From positions 1 to 9,907 of the forward strand of contig JBJEQH010000160.1 of assembly GCA_051881655.1 (NCBI GenBank): 9,907 nucleotides of DNA, written 5' to 3'. Below are positions 1-6,533 of the stretch, one piece after another (the stretch's first letter is position 1; the number at the start of each line of letters is the position of its first letter). The notes under the pieces are model-generated. The model made no database searches and was not told the origin of the DNA. It saw only the letters and a program-made list of their open reading frames with translations. The stretch is from Heritagella sp051881655. GTDB lineage: Bacteria; Bacillota; Clostridia; Oscillospirales; Acutalibacteraceae. Position numbers and translations under genes: made by a program.

Positions 1-1614
1 CTTTTCATTGACGAGCTGCATACCATTATTGGGGCAGGCGCCTCAGGGGGTTCCAGTGATGCGGCCAACATTCTCAAGCCCTATCTGGTCCGGGGGGATT
101 TTCAGGTAATCGGCGCCACGACGGTGACCGAATATCGCAAGCATATTGAAAAGGATGCCGCCCTGGAACGGCGCTTCCAAACGGTGCAGGTCGGGGAACC
201 CAGCGAAGAGGAGACCGTTGCGATTCTGCAGGGGCTGCGCGACTGCTATGAGGCGCACCACAAGGTGCGGATTACCGATGAGGCAATCCGGCAGGCGGTG
301 CATCTGTCGCGGCGCTATATTCCCGACCGGTTTCTCCCCGATAAGGCCATTGATCTCATAGATGAAGCGGCCTCGCGGGTACACCTCCGCGGGGAAGCGG
401 TGCCGGCTGTCATCGGGGAGCTGGAAGAAGAAATCGGATCTCTGGAACAGGAAAAGGACGATGCCGTGCAGCGGCAGGATTTCGAGAGAGCGGCCGCTCT
501 GCGGGACCGGCAGCGGCTGAAAAGGGAGGAACTGAATCAGGCACAGGCCGACTGGAAGGAAAAGGCTCCCGGTTCTGTCCGGGAAGTGGGGATCGGGGAT
601 ATTTCGGCGGTTGTATCCATGTGGACCGGGATCCCGATTTCGCAGATCTCCCTGGAGGAGGGCCAGCGCCTTCTGAATCTGGAGAATATTTTGCACGAGC
701 GCCTGGTCGGACAGGAGGAGGCGGTTTCGGCTGTTTCCCGGGCGATCCGGCGCGGCCGGGTGGGGCTGAAAGATCCCAACCGCCCGACGGGTTCCTTTTT
801 GTTCTTGGGCCCCACGGGCGTTGGAAAGACGGAATTGTGCAAAGCCCTGGCACAGGCTCTGTTTGGCAGCGAGGATGCCATGATCCGCTTTGACATGTCC
901 GAGTATATGGAGAAGCATACGGTCTCCCGTCTGGTGGGCTCTCCCCCCGGTTATGTGGGGTATGAGGAGGGCGGACAGCTGACGGAAGCCATACGCCGCC
1001 GGCCGTACAGTGTGCTGCTGTTTGATGAGATCGAGAAGGCCCATCCCGACCTTTTCAATATTCTTCTTCAGATTCTGGACGACGGAACCATTACCGATGC
1101 CCAGGGCCGGAAGGTGGATTGCCGGAATACCATTGTGATTCTCACCTCAAATATCGGGGCCCGCCGTTTGACGGATACACGGCCCGCCATGGGGTTTGCG
1201 GGCGGTTCCTCTCTGGCAGATGATGTACAGAAGGCCGTCATGGAAGAGGTGAAAAAGCTCTTCCGCCCGGAACTTCTCAACCGCATTGATGAAAAAGTGA
1301 TTTTCCACTCCCTGACCGTGGAGGAAACCCGGATGATCGCCAAGCGGCTGATTCAAAAACTGCAGGACCGGCTGACCGATTTGGGATATACCGTTCAGTT
1401 TTCCGGGGAAGTGTATGGGTATATCACAGAAAAGGGGTATGATTCGGTCTATGGCGCCAGGCCGCTGCGGCGGACGATTCAGAATGTTCTGGAGGACGGA
1501 TTGTCCACGGCGATTTTAGAGGAACGCATGCAGCCGGGAAGATCGTATCTCTGCACCCTTGACGGGGAGGGGAATCTGAGTCTTACCGGTCAGGAGGAAG
1601 AAAACCGGGCATGA
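1..1614 (+). CDS. clpC: ATP-dependent Clp protease ATPase subunit ClpC (5' end missing)
   Basis: This is a Hsp100/AAA+ unfoldase that feeds substrates to the ClpP peptidase in the cytoplasm. The reading frame is open from base 1, so the N-domain and first Walker A lie outside the window; 537 residues remain of a family length near 810-820. In order: D1 Walker B (FIDELHTIIGAG, residues 2-13); arginine-rich D1 end; a UVR-type coiled motif (about 141-180, with QDFERAAALRD), which separates ClpC from ClpA and ClpB; D2 Walker A GPTGVGKT (270-277); pore loop GYVG (317-320); D2 Walker B VLLFDE (338-343); sensor region TSNIGA; and a Met-Gly-Phe (397-399) where ClpC proteins carry the Gly-Phe loop that docks on ClpP. 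The C-terminal D2 small domain (YGARPLRR) is complete. In Firmicutes clpC usually follows ctsR-mcsA-mcsB; that part is not visible here. Identification is firm. Confidence 0.96.
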   Translation, partial: LFIDELHTIIGAGASGGSSDAANILKPYLVRGDFQVIGATTVTEYRKHIEKDAALERRFQTVQVGEPSEEETVAILQGLRDCYEAHHKVRITDEAIRQAVHLSRRYIPDRFLPDKAIDLIDEAASRVHLRGEAVPAVIGELEEEIGSLEQEKDDAVQRQDFERAAALRDRQRLKREELNQAQADWKEKAPGSVREVGIGDISAVVSMWTGIPISQISLEEGQRLLNLENILHERLVGQEEAVSAVSRAIRRGRVGLKDPNRPTGSFLFLGPTGVGKTELCKALAQALFGSEDAMIRFDMSEYMEKHTVSRLVGSPPGYVGYEEGGQLTEAIRRRPYSVLLFDEIEKAHPDLFNILLQILDDGTITDAQGRKVDCRNTIVILTSNIGARRLTDTRPAMGFAGGSSLADDVQKAVMEEVKKLFRPELLNRIDEKVIFHSLTVEETRMIAKRLIQKLQDRLTDLGYTVQFSGEVYGYITEKGYDSVYGARPLRRTIQNVLEDGLSTAILEERMQPGRSYLCTLDGEGNLSLTGQEEENRA

Positions 1615-1655
1615 AAAAAGCTCTCAGCTGCCACTTCGACAGCTGAGAGCTTTTT
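1615..1655. terminator. Bidirectional rho-independent terminator between clpC and the converging lipoprotein gene
   Basis: The hairpin begins right after the clpC stop. Its 11-bp perfect stem GCTCTCAGCTG/CAGCTGAGAGC has a 9-nt loop and is flanked by five A on the left and five T on the right. Both strands therefore show a stem followed by a T run, which suits two genes that end 50 bp apart facing each other. Confidence 0.93.
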
Positions 1656-1664
1656 ATGATGTGT

Positions 1665-2459
1665 TTACAGGGCGGAGAAGAGGGAGCCCAGGTCGGTTTC
1701 TTCCGTCTCGGGATACGAAGCGGCATCCTCCGGTGCCGTGATGGAAACCGCCGTTCCCGGGTTCACAACGGTGCCGTCAATGGTCATGGTGAAGGTGGCG
1801 GTTACCCCCTGTGCCTCCATCGTGCATGGCATCGTGATTTTTTCCCGCTCGATATAGCCGTTGGAGTTTACGGAGATTTCACAGGAAACCGTGCCTACCG
1901 TCAGATCTCCCTGGCTTCCCATTCCTTCGAGCATGGCGCCGAAGAAAGAATCATCCAATTCCAACTGGGAATCCGTGAGGGTAAACGAGTAGATCGTATA
2001 TCCGTTTTCCGTTTTTGCCGTAACGGTAACGCTGTCCGGTATTTCGATGTTCAGGCAGGGATTACCGGACAGACCGGCGTCTGCACTGTCGGCCTGCGAG
2101 AGGGGGAATTTCCCCTTTTCTCCCATCGAGGACAGATAGCACATCTGGTCTACGCATACCAGCTGAATATCAAGGGACTGCCCCAGGATTTCCATGGAAT
2201 AATCCATGCTGAATTTGGGATTCTGGCTGTCCGTCCAATCGCTTTTAATATCCATATCCATGCCCATGGTAAAGGATATGCCGCCGGATTCCATATGAAT
2301 ATCCATATCCGCACGGTATTCTCCACAGGTCAGGGCCGCTGTTTTTGCACGGGCCGCTTCATAGGCGTCGGCAGGGGGAAGGGAGGGGCCCGAGGACTGA
2401 CAGGCAGCCATGGAGAGAATCAGCACACAGCTTGTAAGAAAAGAACCCAATTTTTTCAT
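1665..2459 (-). CDS. Small lipoprotein of unknown function (264 aa), paralogue of the 4153-5370 product
   Basis: Predicted membrane-anchored extracytoplasmic lipoprotein. Residues 1-20 form a signal peptide with lipobox SMAAC and lipidated Cys20, followed by a short Ser/Pro/Gly linker. The mature part has alternating polar/hydrophobic strands rich in Met, Asp, Ser and Thr (for example MGMDMDIKSDW at 65-75), resembling the LolA/LppX-like or DUF6612-like beta-sheet lipoproteins of Clostridia; that family placement is inference. The C-terminal part has SITAPEDAASY (239-249), matched by VITLPEDADRY in the larger lipoprotein. I chose the ATG at 2459 because it starts the signal peptide, has AAGGAC 9 nt upstream, and lies downstream of a good promoter; upstream in-frame codons would precede the -10 box. 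The gene is transcribed alone. Function is unknown. Confidence 0.88.
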   Translation of the reverse strand: MKKLGSFLTSCVLILSMAACQSSGPSLPPADAYEAARAKTAALTCGEYRADMDIHMESGGISFTMGMDMDIKSDWTDSQNPKFSMDYSMEILGQSLDIQLVCVDQMCYLSSMGEKGKFPLSQADSADAGLSGNPCLNIEIPDSVTVTAKTENGYTIYSFTLTDSQLELDDSFFGAMLEGMGSQGDLTVGTVSCEISVNSNGYIEREKITMPCTMEAQGVTATFTMTIDGTVVNPGTAVSITAPEDAASYPETEETDLGSLFSAL

Positions 2460-2492
2460 AAATACCCGTCCTTTTTTGTAAGATTTAAAGTA

Positions 2493-2521
2493 ATTATAGC
2501 AGAAGAAAAACGAAAAGTAAA
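2493..2521 (-). promoter_or_regulatory. SigA-type promoter of the small lipoprotein gene
   Basis: Read on the minus strand: -35 TTTACT (2516-2521), a 17-bp spacer, and a perfect -10 TATAAT (2493-2498) preceded by TG plus one base, an extended -10. It sits about 35 bp upstream of the start codon. Confidence 0.8.
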
Positions 2522-2561
2522 GGATTTTGGAAAGCCGCGTTTTGGCGCGGAAGATACGGGA

Positions 2562-2589
2562 TTGCTTTTTTTCCGAAAAACGGTATAAT
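2562..2589 (+). promoter_or_regulatory. SigA-type promoter of the rlmI-like gene
   Basis: -35 TTGCTT (2562-2567), a 16-bp spacer, and a perfect -10 TATAAT (2584-2589). Transcription should begin near 2596, downstream of the first in-frame TTG (2527), which helps to set the true start at 2629. It diverges from the lipoprotein promoter, with the two -35 boxes about 40 bp apart. That gap holds a short inverted repeat, CCGCG-N6-CGCGG (2535-2550). Confidence 0.8.
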
Positions 2590-2628
2590 AAATACCATAT
2601 CATTACAAAACAGATCGGAAGAGATATT

Positions 2629-3861
2629 TTGAAAACAGCAAGAGATTTTGCATCGGTGATTGTTTCACCAAAGGGAGAGCTTCAGCTGAAAAACGGCCAT
2701 CCCTGGGTCTATTACAATGATATCCTCCAGACGGAGGCGGGCGCCGCAGACGGGGAGATCGTGGATGTACGCAATGAGAAGGGGCGCTATCTGGGTTCCG
2801 GCTTTTTTAATCATCATTCGAAAATCCGCGTCCGACTGCTCAGCCGCAATGCGAATGACCGGTTTGACGATGCTTTTTTCCAGCGCCGGCTGCGGTATGC
2901 CTGGGAATACCGCAAGACCGTTATGGGGCAGAAGGATCTCTCGTCCTGCCGCCTGGTTTTCGGCGAAGCGGATCAGCTGCCGGGATTGACGGTGGACCGT
3001 TTCGAGGATCTTCTGGTGGCCCAAACCCTCTGCCTTGGCATGGAAAAGCGGAAGGATCTCCTTTTCCACACCCTGGTGCAGCTGCTTCAGGAGGATGGGG
3101 CAAAAATCCGGGGTTTTTTTGAGCGGAACGATGTAGCCATCCGGAAGCTGGAGGGGTTGGAGGAAGGAAAAGGATTCTATCCCATCCGCGGACTGCAGGC
3201 GCCCGGTTCTCCGGTTACGCAGATTTGCGAAAACGGAATTCTCTATGCGGTGGATGTGGAAAACGGGCAGAAGACCGGCTTTTTCCTGGATCAAAAATAC
3301 AACCGCCTGGCAGCGGCCGGACTGGCGCAGGGGAAAAATGTGCTGGATTGCTTTACCCATACGGGCTCTTTTGCGCTGAATGCGGCCAGGCACGGGGCCG
3401 CTCATGTGCACGCGGTGGACATTTCACAGGAGGCTGTTCAGATGGCCTCGTACAATGCAAAACAAAACGGGCTTTCGGAAAAGATGACCGTGGAGCAGGC
3501 CAATGTTTTTGATTTGCTTCCCCTTCTGCAGGAGCAAAAGCGGGGGACATACGACTATATTATTCTGGATCCTCCGGCCTTTACCAAATCCAGACAGACC
3601 GTCGAAAATGCCGCGCGGGGCTATAAGGAGATCAATATGAGGGCCATGCGGCTGCTTCCCCGGGGCGGATATCTGGCCACCTGTTCCTGCTCGCATTTTA
3701 TGACCGAAGAGCTTTTCTGCAAGATGCTGCACCAGGCGGCGAACGATGCCCAGGTCACCCTGCGCCAGATCGAGGCCCGCCAGCAGGCACCGGATCATCC
3801 TATTCTATGGAATGTACCAGAGACGAATTACCTGAAATTCTATCTTTTTCAGGTAATTTGA
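2629..3861 (+). CDS. rlmI: RlmI-family 23S rRNA (cytosine-C5) methyltransferase
   Basis: A class I SAM-dependent methyltransferase (COG1092); E. coli RlmI makes m5C1962 in 23S rRNA. Of its 410 residues, about 7-75 form a PUA RNA-binding domain (KNGHPWVYYNDI, DVRNEKGRYLGSGFF). The middle carries the family EADQLPGLTVDR segment (113-123). The catalytic Rossmann domain follows, with FFLDQKYNR (218-226), SAM motif I VLDCFTHTGSFAL (238-250), Asp264, DPPAFTK (314-320), and TCSCSH (351-356) with the likely catalytic cysteine. Length matches the family (about 390-410). The TTG at 2629 is the best start: GGAAGAG ends 5 nt upstream, the promoter lies upstream, and the PUA domain then begins as in relatives. 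Identification to family is firm; the exact rRNA target in this organism is inferred. Monocistronic. Confidence 0.93.
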   Translation: MKTARDFASVIVSPKGELQLKNGHPWVYYNDILQTEAGAADGEIVDVRNEKGRYLGSGFFNHHSKIRVRLLSRNANDRFDDAFFQRRLRYAWEYRKTVMGQKDLSSCRLVFGEADQLPGLTVDRFEDLLVAQTLCLGMEKRKDLLFHTLVQLLQEDGAKIRGFFERNDVAIRKLEGLEEGKGFYPIRGLQAPGSPVTQICENGILYAVDVENGQKTGFFLDQKYNRLAAAGLAQGKNVLDCFTHTGSFALNAARHGAAHVHAVDISQEAVQMASYNAKQNGLSEKMTVEQANVFDLLPLLQEQKRGTYDYIILDPPAFTKSRQTVENAARGYKEINMRAMRLLPRGGYLATCSCSHFMTEELFCKMLHQAANDAQVTLRQIEARQQAPDHPILWNVPETNYLKFYLFQVI

Positions 3862-4095
3862 AAAAATCCACCCGTATGGCGGGTGGATTTTTTTGCGGTC
3901 AGAGATTTTGACAGGTGCGCCCAGGCTGGCAGATTTCCCTCCTGATGGTGCTTTTCCTTCAGGTCTTCCGGCGTATCCGTATAGCCGGTACAGGATTTCC
4001 GGGTAGAGGTGCTTCCGTTTGAACGGGCGCTGCCGGATCAGACAAGCGCTGGTATGAAAACCCTTCCGTTCGCTGCGTTTTGCAGAATTTTCGAT
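3849..4095 (-). pseudogene. Possible frame-split remnant of a small gene, unrecognised
   Basis: No intact gene covers this gap. On the minus strand, coding-like sequence runs in one frame (from near 4095 to about 3980: RQRPFKRKHLYPEILYRLYGY) and then appears to continue one base shifted (about 3983 to 3905: TDTPEDLKEKHHQEGNLPAW, then AHLSKSLTA). The second frame has a stop near 4040 and no ATG, GTG or TTG after it, so it cannot be expressed alone. It runs through the rlmI terminator to a stop at 3849. The joined peptide looks like real protein, charged and helix-rich, but I do not recognise the family. It could be a decayed gene, a sequencing indel in a live gene, or chance. A candidate promoter lies just upstream. 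Confidence 0.3.
3861..3894 (+). terminator. Rho-independent terminator of rlmI
   Basis: The stem ATCCACCCG/CGGGTGGAT (3866-3874, 3880-3888) has loop TATGG, an A run before it and seven T after it. It starts at the rlmI stop codon. The A run also gives a T run on the opposite strand, so it may work in both directions. Confidence 0.93.
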
Positions 4096-4124
4096 AGAAT
4101 ATAACATCGCCCCCAGGAAGTCAA
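4096..4124 (-). promoter_or_regulatory. Candidate promoter reading into the 3849-4095 remnant
   Basis: On the minus strand, TTGACT (4119-4124) is followed after 17 bp by TATTCT (4096-4101); an alternative -10, TATATT, has a 15-bp spacer. The -35 box lies inside the loop of the hairpin at 4105-4141. No clear start codon with an SD follows within 60 bp, although GGAAGGG occurs about 40 bp downstream. Confidence 0.35.
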
Positions 4125-4141
4125 GGGATCCGGGGGCGATG
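4105..4141 (-). terminator. Hairpin downstream of the larger lipoprotein gene, probable terminator
   Basis: A perfect 10-bp GC-rich stem, CATCGCCCCC/GGGGGCGATG, with a 17-nt loop, starts 11 bp after the lipoprotein stop codon. The following bases (TTATATTC) are only moderately T-rich, so termination may be partial or the element may act otherwise. Confidence 0.55.
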
Positions 4142-4152
4142 CAATCAGAAAA

Positions 4153-5370
4153 TTATGCAGCAGACAGGGAGAAGGAGGAAGCGAAGATACCGTGTCCCTC
4201 CAAAATAGAGAGAACGGTTTCCCATTCCTCATCCGACAGGGAGTAGCAGTATTCCGGATAATAGGAAAACAAACGTCCGTCCGTTTCCTGATCCAGAAGG
4301 ATGTACAGATCATAATCCCCGATCAGAAAATCCGCCTGTCTTTCCGAAGCAAGGAAGGCGGCCTCATCCTGAGCGGAGTACGGTTCCCCGGTTTTTCTCT
4401 CCAAAATTTCCGTCAGAGCGGCAATTTCCTGGTCAGAGAGAAGCGTGGAATAGGAAGTGGAAGTCTCCTCATCGTAATAATACAGCATGCTGTCGGAAAA
4501 ATCGGAAAAATGGAGAACGGAATCTCCTTCCTGGAGAAATGGATCCATCCCATACAATTCCGCGGAAGGGACTTCCTCATAACGGTCGGCGTCCTCCGGC
4601 AGGGTAATCACAACGGGGATCGACGGATCAGCCAAATCACCGGAGATCGAGGCGTCCAATAAAATGGGGGAGCCCAAACCCGTGCCGTCCATACTGGGCG
4701 CTTCTATGGAAAAAGAGAGTTGGATATTCTGCTGGGTCAGGTTTCCCTGTGAATTTACTGCAAACATCCAAGTGAACTTGCTGATTTCGAAAGCAGGAAG
4801 AAATTCCGTATCTTCTTCCGAAATTTTCATAGCGGCGAGCACAGCATCCTGAAATGCCTGGCACCCTTTTTCTGTGGCGGCCACGGTGTAAACCGTGGTT
4901 CCATTCGAAGAAACAGCGGTAACGGTGAGGTTCTCCTCGGTCAGCCATGCATCCCAGTCCAGTTCCTCATCGCCGGAGCTTTCCAAATCCTCCTGAGAAA
5001 CGGCTTCCTTCGTCCGGGTGGTCATACCGTCCACTTCTGTTTTTACATAGGTGTATCCGTCTTTCGTCACAGAGGAGACAGAGAAGTCCATTCCCATAAG
5101 AGAGTAATCGAGGTCGCAGGCGGAAGACGGCGATTCGCTGTTCCAATCGCAGCCACGAAGGTGCAGTTGGACATCCGATTTAAACTGCATCCCCTGCATA
5201 TCCAGTGCGATGGACGCCTTTCCGGAAAATGAATAGGAATCCCGGTTCTCCATTTGCTCCAAGAGCTCTTTTAGCTCCTCCAGTGAAACGGTGGTACTGG
5301 TGGACGGCTGGCAGGAAGTCAGCAGTACCAGAAACAGGCACGCCAAAAATGATGATACAAACTTTTTCAT
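4153..5370 (-). CDS. Larger lipoprotein of unknown function (405 aa)
   Basis: Predicted membrane-anchored extracytoplasmic lipoprotein. Its signal peptide ends in lipobox LLTSC with Cys20. A Thr/Ser linker and a short helix (EELKELLEQMENRD, 31-44) follow. Residues 45-265 resemble the smaller lipoprotein at 1665-2459: beta-strand-rich (KASIALDMQGMQFKSDVQLH; LDYSLMGMDFSV), closing with VITLPEDADRY (254-264). It has an extra C-terminal part of about 130 residues (275-405), rich in Tyr, Asp and Glu, with an SDQEIAALTEILERKTGEPY helix and GDYDLYILLD strands; I do not recognise it. Cysteines at 74 and 85 could pair once exported. The ATG at 5370 has GGAGGGG about 8 nt upstream and begins the signal peptide. 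It has its own promoter between it and the upstream S1 gene. The protein is strongly acidic, as is usual for exposed lipoproteins. Function is unknown. Confidence 0.87.
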   Translation of the reverse strand: MKKFVSSFLACLFLVLLTSCQPSTSTTVSLEELKELLEQMENRDSYSFSGKASIALDMQGMQFKSDVQLHLRGCDWNSESPSSACDLDYSLMGMDFSVSSVTKDGYTYVKTEVDGMTTRTKEAVSQEDLESSGDEELDWDAWLTEENLTVTAVSSNGTTVYTVAATEKGCQAFQDAVLAAMKISEEDTEFLPAFEISKFTWMFAVNSQGNLTQQNIQLSFSIEAPSMDGTGLGSPILLDASISGDLADPSIPVVITLPEDADRYEEVPSAELYGMDPFLQEGDSVLHFSDFSDSMLYYYDEETSTSYSTLLSDQEIAALTEILERKTGEPYSAQDEAAFLASERQADFLIGDYDLYILLDQETDGRLFSYYPEYCYSLSDEEWETVLSILEGHGIFASSFSLSAA

Positions 5371-5392
5371 GAAAATTCCCCTCCTTTTTCAC

Positions 5393-5421
5393 AGTATACC
5401 ATGAGCCGGAGGGAATGTAAA
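5393..5421 (-). promoter_or_regulatory. SigA-type promoter of the larger lipoprotein gene
   Basis: On the minus strand: -35 TTTACA (5416-5421), a 17-bp spacer, and -10 TATACT (5393-5398). It starts about 37 bp after the stop of the S1 gene, so the lipoprotein can be made independently, although no terminator separates the two. Confidence 0.82.
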
Positions 5422-5458
5422 CCATGGTCCATTATGGAAGGCGTGAGAAATTACCCGC

Positions 5459-6391
5459 TCACTCCGTGGGCGCACAGGAAAAGATCGTTTCCACTTTTTT
5501 CTCACATTCTGGCGGGGAATACAGGAAGGAATCCATGTGATTTTCCATGTAAACCGGAACGGGGCGGCTGATAGGGGCCGGACCAAATTCTTCAATGATA
5601 ATCAGCTTCATTTTCATGCGGCGGGGCAAAATATTTTTGATATACACGCTCACCTGGTGACCCGTATGAATTCCATCGCGCAGCTCGGCCAGTCCGGCCA
5701 GATTGGGGGTCAGCTCGACAAAAACACCATAATTCTCAATACTGCGTACGATTCCGGTTGTGGTTTCTCCCACCTGAAACCGGGAGGCATTCTGCATCCA
5801 GGTGCCCAGCAGTTCCTTTTGGCTGAGGGTAATGCGGCCCTGTTCGGTGCTGCGGACAACAACACGCACTTCATCATCCACGCGATAGCGCTGCGATGGA
5901 TGATCAATGCGGGAAACGGAAATGGAATCGATCGGAATCAAAGCCGGAATCCCACACCCGATATCGGCAAAGGCCCCGAATGGCTCTAAATGGGTGATGT
6001 GAGCGGGGATGATGTCACCGGGATGGAGCGAGGCGATATACTCTTTTGTGCATTGTTCCTGTGCTTTTCGGCGGGAGAGAATTACCAGGGGTTCTCCCTT
6101 TTCATCTTTTTCAATCCTTTCGGCAAAAAAGCAGACGGGCCGGTTTACCCGTGTGATAATGGCAATATCCCGTACTGTCCCTTCCCGGATGCCAATGGCG
6201 GCCTCCTCCCGGGGAATCATTCCCTTTACTCCAAACAAATCTACGATCAGATTGTGATTGCTGTCGCACAGAATGGCCCGTGCTTCCAGCAGGCGCTGTT
6301 GTGCAATGGATTCCTGAAGGGCGGCAAGGGACAGCATTGCATTTCGGTTTTCTTTTGCCTTTATCAGATGACCTTCCGGATAATACTTCAT
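5459..6391 (-). CDS. S1 domain RNA-binding protein (310 aa), S1-homologue type
   Basis: A cytoplasmic protein with three OB-fold S1-type segments: a degenerate one at about 31-109 (VDLFGVKGMIPREEA), a clear one at about 123-192 (PGDIIPAHITHLEPFGAFAD, then GRITLSQKELLG), and a clear one at about 206-266 (VGETTTGIVRSIENYGVFVE). The repeated G-x-V/I-x-x-I/L-x-x-(F/Y)-G-x-F-(A/V) pattern is diagnostic of S1 domains. Relatives in Clostridia are annotated as ribosomal protein S1 homologues; full S1 in E. coli has six domains, so a role in translation initiation or mRNA binding is inference. The C-terminal 45 residues have no recognised domain. The ATG at 6391 has AGGAGG 10 nt upstream. The divergent 6392-6533 gap holds no convincing promoter for this gene, only AT-rich TATATAAG. 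Translational coupling with the lipoprotein gene 88 bp downstream is unlikely. Confidence 0.85.
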   Translation of the reverse strand: MKYYPEGHLIKAKENRNAMLSLAALQESIAQQRLLEARAILCDSNHNLIVDLFGVKGMIPREEAAIGIREGTVRDIAIITRVNRPVCFFAERIEKDEKGEPLVILSRRKAQEQCTKEYIASLHPGDIIPAHITHLEPFGAFADIGCGIPALIPIDSISVSRIDHPSQRYRVDDEVRVVVRSTEQGRITLSQKELLGTWMQNASRFQVGETTTGIVRSIENYGVFVELTPNLAGLAELRDGIHTGHQVSVYIKNILPRRMKMKLIIIEEFGPAPISRPVPVYMENHMDSFLYSPPECEKKVETIFSCAPTE

Positions 6392-6474
6392 GAAGCTCGT
6401 TCCTCCTTGTCTTTGCCATTGATTTACTTATATAAAAAAGCCAGAGGTTTCATTCCTAAAGTACACCAATTCGC

Positions 6475-6503
6475 TTGCATATCTTTGTGAAAACAGGTAG
6501 AAT
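6475..6503 (+). promoter_or_regulatory. SigA-type promoter of the lipoprotein cyclophilin gene
   Basis: -35 TTGCAT (6475-6480), a 17-bp spacer, and -10 TAGAAT (6498-6503). It points at the start codon 30 bp downstream and is oriented away from the S1 gene. Confidence 0.75.
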
Positions 6504-6533
6504 GGAGAAAAAGTTTAAAAGGAAGTGTTGTAT

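Noticed and set aside
43..1044. A 333-codon open frame antisense to clpC
   Set aside because: It mirrors the GC-rich clpC codons, has low-complexity Pro/Arg/His/Leu-rich content, no SD or promoter, and no recognisable domain; clpC on the other strand is certain.
2247..2310. 13-bp direct repeat (AATATCCATATCC) twice, 51 bp apart
   Set aside because: It lies inside the small lipoprotein gene and encodes Asp-Met-Asp-Ile strands in frame; best explained by protein composition rather than a DNA element.
1656..2588. A 310-codon plus-strand frame antisense to the small lipoprotein
   Set aside because: It starts in the terminator tail and covers the lipoprotein promoter. Its His/Gly/Arg-rich content is typical of a shadow frame, while the minus strand has a signal peptide, lipobox, SD and promoter.
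3805..4107. A 100-codon minus-strand frame as an intact small gene
   Set aside because: It starts at a hairpin arm, upstream of its only candidate promoter's -10, has no SD, and runs through the rlmI terminator into rlmI. Only a frame-split remnant is plausible.
4115..4135. CtsR box (AGTCAA)
   Set aside because: CtsR sites are tandem heptads; a single AGTCAA is present, far from clp genes, and is better read as a -35.
6484..6500. Rex operator in the cyclophilin promoter (TTTGTGAAAACAG)
   Set aside because: Only one half resembles TTGTGAAA; there is no matching palindromic second half.
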